From assembly GCF_963678975.1 (NCBI RefSeq), contig NC_089280.1, forward strand, positions 20,637,863 to 20,701,862: a stretch of DNA of 64,000 bases. The letters run 5' to 3'. The position numbers and the translations under genes were made by a program. Every line of letters begins with the position of its first letter. The stretch's first letter is position 1. Positions 56,801 through 62,800 of the stretch are shown piece by piece. A model generated the notes under the pieces. It worked only from the letters and a program-made list of their open reading frames with translations, had not been told where the DNA came from and did not search any database. The stretch is from Dysidea avara (Eukaryota > Porifera > Demospongiae > Dictyoceratida > Dysideidae).

Positions 56801-59800
56801 CTTGTAGCTGCTACCTCAGGCCTTTCATCCTCACATAGCTGAATTTGAGCACTGCACTCCTTCCAAATGTACAATAATACCCACCCGTTAATCCCTCTGT
56901 AAAATGAGTGCCTCTATGCCCCAGTTGTTCAGTACCACACTAGCATTTGCTACTTCATGCCACAGGCAATTTATGCCTGACCTGCCAAGGTACTCTCTAT
57001 TGGAGTGATTACCATCAGGACTACTCTCACTGTTCCACTTTGACCTTGACCCACCATGACTTGCAGGTACCAACTGAGCTCTTTCACTGAGTAACACACT
57101 TTAAACAATGTACTCACCTGAGATATAAAGTTAATTCCAAGTGCTTGTCTTGTATATTATAAACACGAGCCTCGTATCTTATGTAGCAGCCTGGGTGCAA
57201 AGAAATAGATGCCTAGGCCATAATTCGAAGCAATGCAATACTGTATACCTTTGCAATAACTGTTACTGTAGCTAATAGATCACTCAATAACTTAAGAATC
57301 CACTGTACCATTCCTGTTATTCAAACTTTATGTATGTAGCATTGATGTGGGACCAGACACACATCGAATGTGGTCTGACAAAGTTGAGATTCGGACAAGC
57401 AAAACAGACAACTCCAAATTGGTACCTGCATTTCTAGCTCCTGTTATAGAAAAGGTAAAACAATCCAATGTAGTTTATTACAGTTAATGTTCTGTTTACC
57501 ACAAGACTGTTTTGGCTGGGAAGTCAATGGAGATAGCCAAGGACCTTGTGAAGGTGAGGATGTATGTTCTATTAGAGTGTTTTGTGGATACTGTAATGCT
57601 TAGCACATTAAAGTGCATGTGCTATTTAAGTACTTGAAAAACAATGAGCGTTTCATAGGATATAATTGCAGTCCATCTGCATTTATCTGTCTTGACAACA
57701 AATCATATTTATTGACCTAGGCAAATCCAACTGTACCTTCGGAGTGTTCATCAGATCTCTATTCTGAGTTGACTCAATCATTACATAGTGTATCATATGA
57801 CACTCGTGCTGATCAGTTGGATGGGACACAGTCATCCTTACAGAGTCCACTACAATTACTTACAGTCAAGACTGATCCTAAAGGTGTAACAAGTCCTTCA
57901 TCTGTGACTGAAGTCCCTCCCATTATGGAGGTGTGGGGTGTAGACTCTCTGATGGATCAGTTCTTCAAGTCAATTTATCCTGACAATTCTACTGAAACTT
58001 CAGTCCAACGGTAAGTATTTTGTAGGGAAATGTAAGCATCTATGCAGACAAAGCAGCTGAGGGAAAGAAATCAAGGAGTATAGTAGTTACATGTTGTGTT
58101 CAGAAGGGATGAAAGTTGTTCATTACTGCTAACTTTTTTTATTTGTGTATTTAGGCTTTACAGCACAAATGCTGAAACTCTGTAGGACTCCTAGTCCTAT
58201 ATAGCATGTTTAAAGATGTTATATTAAGATAATACTTTTATGTTAACGAGCAAAAGGAACAATCAGGAAGATTTTGGATCAAAGAAAAAAAGTAGTGAAG
58301 CAAGGGAATAGCTAAAAACTAGTTAAACAAGAGACTATACCTGCAGATATACTAATGAACATTATCCTAATCCCTAAACTTCGGTCTATAACCATGACTG
58401 AATTAGGGTTTAAATGTCCATTATAGTATATTGCAGGTATAAACAGTTGACCTATCTTGTTTCACTACTTTTGTTGTCCCTAATCCAACTTGAATTTTTT
58501 TCTTTCAAAATTTCCTTCTACTTGTTTGTTTAACATAGTGACTTGTAGTGTTCCACCAATAATCAGATTGGTATCTAATCGGAGCTAATATTAAGCATTT
58601 TAATATCGATCGGTATTGGTTATTTAGGTATCCGATACCGATTAATAGCCTCTTGCACCAATCGTCATCATCACAACTATAATCGTAAGTGCTATGCTAG
58701 CAAAACTTGGGGTGTAACAGGTTGGAAATAGTGTTGAGCATTATTCTAGCATAAAAGGTGCAGGAATTGCTTTGTTAAACGTTGAGCAACTCCTACTTAC
58801 TATGTTTGCATGAAAAAGATCGAAATACTCTAATATAACAGTCACTGCACAATAAAATAGAGCAGTCACACATAGCTAACTTGAGAGGTGTGGAAATTAT
58901 TGGTATCTGTATCAGTGAAAATTTACTGCTAAGTATCGGTATCAGATCATTAGGTATTTTTCTGGAACCCTAATGACTACCGAACCTCTCACATACCACA
59001 TCAAAGTAAAGAATGACACCAGGCATGCCATAAAATTAATTTTGGGTCTGAACATGAACCCAAACAATCAATTACTGAAAAATGAAGTGGCCAGTGTGCT
59101 TCATTTTCAGCCAACTTCCACCCGTTACACAGCGTTACAAGCGAAAAACAGTACAAGAAGCGTCAATTCAGTCACAGTGGAAAATACAGACAATAAGCAT
59201 GATAGGGAACCTGTATCACACTACCGGGACACAAAGGAGAACAAAAGGAAATCCATTATCCATTGTCAGGTTATGCTTGACTGTAGGTATCAGTTAGTCA
59301 GCCAGTGTTAAATATAAAATTTTGTAGAATTTGTTATAAGGGTTAAGGGTTGCTCTGAAGACATTTTATGGGCTTGCCTATGCCTAACCATTACCAATAC
59401 TGTCAAGCTCTTACAAAGGAAAAGTGTGGATGATAGCAAGAAAGCCCAAATTACCATGATCCCTAATACCATACAGGGGGTATTTAACTTATGGGTGCCC
59501 AGTGGTGAAGCTGAAGGCCCCAAAAAAAAGGTCCAGTCATTGACTGCTCTATTAGAATACCTCGATCGTTTCAGTAATATATAGTACAGTGTGCTGACAC
59601 CCATTAGTTACGCCACTGGAAATATTTATGGGTGCCTAAGCACCCATGGCACCCATGCTTCCTACACCCCTGCTGTAAAATCGGGTGGTTAAACGCATGT
59701 GTCTATTAAGCGCATACACATTTCTTGTGATTAACCATGGCTGATAAGCGCACATGGCCCAATGCAAGGCTCAACACACAACAAAGCCCTACACTGGAAG

Positions 59801-62800
59801 AAAAGCTGGAAATACTAGAAAATTAATGTCTCCTCGAGCACTTACGTCTCCTTTGAGGTCTTCCTTCACTATGTATACAGCAAATGAGCCATCTGGATAG
59901 TGATAATATTCTTGTTTATCATGAAGGATTTCATCCAGATATGGAGTCTAATATCCTTATACACTGGCATGATGACCACAAACTTCTCTACTACAACGTA
60001 GTGATTCCATGATAAACACACCATAATGAGCGTATGCGCCTAACAGATAGTATTATTTTTACAAAACTTTTCTCCAAAAATTATAAGAGCATGAGTTTAG
60101 CAACCCAACTCTACAGTATCATACAGTACAGTAGTACTGTTTATTAAGGATCATGGAGATTTGGGTTTTCCTAGCCAAAAATTTCATCCCAAAATCAGCT
60201 TCACAACTCCATCCTGGCACCTTGACAGTATTGGTTAGGTATAACCAAGCCCAAAAGTGCCTTCGGTACGATCCCAATAAATGGCTTCCCTACAGTACAT
60301 TTGTAAACGGGAATTATCTGTATTTTCCGTGGTGACCAGATTGATTGCAGATACAATTCTAACACTGTTCTTTTGTTTGTGATGCTTTGTAACAGGCTGA
60401 ATATAGCTGAAAGCGAAGCGTAATGGCCGCTGCACTTTTGAGGCAGTAATTGATAGTTGGGGGTGCGCGAATCGTCGTATTTTTGTGGTGGCTGAATTGT
60501 TGCAGAGGCACTTCTTGAAGTCTCCTTTTACTGTTTTTCGTCTGTATCGCTGTGTAACAGGCTGAACGCAGCTGAAAGCAAACCGTAGTGACCACTGCAC
60601 TTTTGAAGCAGTATTTGATAGCTGGGGCGCGCGTTCAGATGAAAACATTAATTCTGGCGCCAACCTTTCTTTTGATGCGGTAGATGCATGGGTTCACCAG
60701 TCTTAATAATGTATCAAAAAAAAGTAAACAAACAAGTTTAAGGAAAATTAGGAATTTTAAGTTTGATTAGGGATCATAAGAAAAAAAAGTAGGGAAACAA
60801 GGGAGGTCGCCTATACCTGCAGATATACTAGTGAACTTTTAATCCCTTATTCAGTCTGGTATTAACTTAAAATTCCTAATTTTCCTTAAATTTGTATTGT
60901 ATACTACCATACTGTATGATATAGTGAAACATCTACAATTTTGTAGTGGTGTAACTACGTACATATACAGTAGATTACAAGCATGGTTAATTTTTAGGAT
61001 TAGTTAATTAAGTAACTGCATTGTTTAATCTGTCTTTGAACCCAAGGGATACAAAACTGTACATATGGTATTTTTACAAAACTTCTAGGAGCGTACAGTG
61101 TAGTGTGTGAACAGCTATAGCATTATTAGCTATGCTCTTCATTGTTTATTTGAGCACACATGACCTCTAATATTCCAGCTATGCATATCAAAACTTCTGT
61201 CAGATTTCCACGTAGGCTTTGCCCATTTTATATAACAATACACTGTCTTCTAAATAAAGTGCAATAACATTCGGTTACTTTGGTTAATGGACACGAGGTT
61301 TGGTTCATCAAATCCCTTGATGAATGGTAATTTGATTGATGTGCAAGTTTCTGCATAGTAGTGAAGAGAAAGCTAGAAAGGGACTTTATATCGCTAAATG
61401 TATGCCTGTAAAAGTATATGTTTTAAATTTGGTTGAGGGTAGTTTGGGGTTTCCCACCAAGGTAACCAAATTTTCCCATTAGGTTATTGATGTATGGAGC
61501 ACATGTTATGTCATCATCAGTAGTGAATAGCTATCACTATTATATTATTAACATTATCACGGCTGTACGGTCGGCATTGGATAGAGAAATTCAAGAGCTT
61601 TCTTTTGTTTTTTGGGTTGCTGTAGAGATTTTGTGAGTTAGAGGCTGTAAATCATTGTACATTTCTATGTATAGTGTAAAAAATTTTATTCATTAATTAA
61701 AGATTTACAGCACAAATGGTAAAAGTCTGTAGGAAACCTGGTCCTACAGCCTGTTTAAGGATGTTATGTTACATGTACATGTATTTTGCATTGGATGAGG
61801 ACTACCAAGAAATGATGAGGCTTTTTTGATCAGCTTGTTTGGCCAAGCTGAGGTTGCAAAGGATTTATTTAATTCTCAAAGATTAAGGCTAAAAATTGGT
61901 GTTTTGAGAAATTTTTTATTTGGACCACCTGAAAATGCTTGATTTGACAAATCCCATGCATATGTTGCCACTATGTACATGGTAAATGTTTATATTACAA
62001 GTACACAAAAACTTGGAATTTTCAAATAGAGCAGGAACCATAGCACATCGATAAAAAGTATAAGGCTCAAACGATTAGCCGAATATTCGGATTAATATTC
62101 GTTTGCTTTGTAGCCGGATAATAAAATTAACAAACGATTATTCGCACGTGACCATTATATGGTGACACGTGATTAGCTGTCAGTAATTAACGAAGCGGAA
62201 GGCGATGCTAATGAAAGCAACAAAAAGGAAAGGACTATGGCGATAAAGCGAAGAGTAGTAATAGAATTAGGCAGCCACTAATTGGTGAAGTGTATCTACT
62301 AATTCCACGGTGAATCGCCGTAAGCGCAAGATTTGTGGCTTACTTCAGGTAGCTACTTCTACTTTGTTACAATCACAGTATCGCTGTGATAATCCTTTCA
62401 GAAAGGGAATTATGGCATCTCTTTCTTAGTAAAGTTATTCATACGAAGCCACAAAGCTGTTTGTGGTTATTTCAACTTATTTGTAGGCTTCTTGGTCTAG
62501 TGGCAATGAAACCTTACACCAATTATTTGACTAATTTCATTAAAGCTGAGCGAATATTCGAATACAGTAAACCAGTATTCGTTTGAGCCTTTAAAAAGTA
62601 CTGAAACAAGCTGGAGTATAGTGCACGATATTAAATCACAGTAAAGCAATAAGAAGTGTTATATTCCTACTGTGCTCAAGATACCATAATGGAAATGCAC
62701 AGTAGGGATATAACACTTCTTATTGTTGTATTGTGGTTTAATATCATGCACTGCTCCAGCTCGTTTCAGTACTTTTTATCGATGTGCTATGGTCCCTACT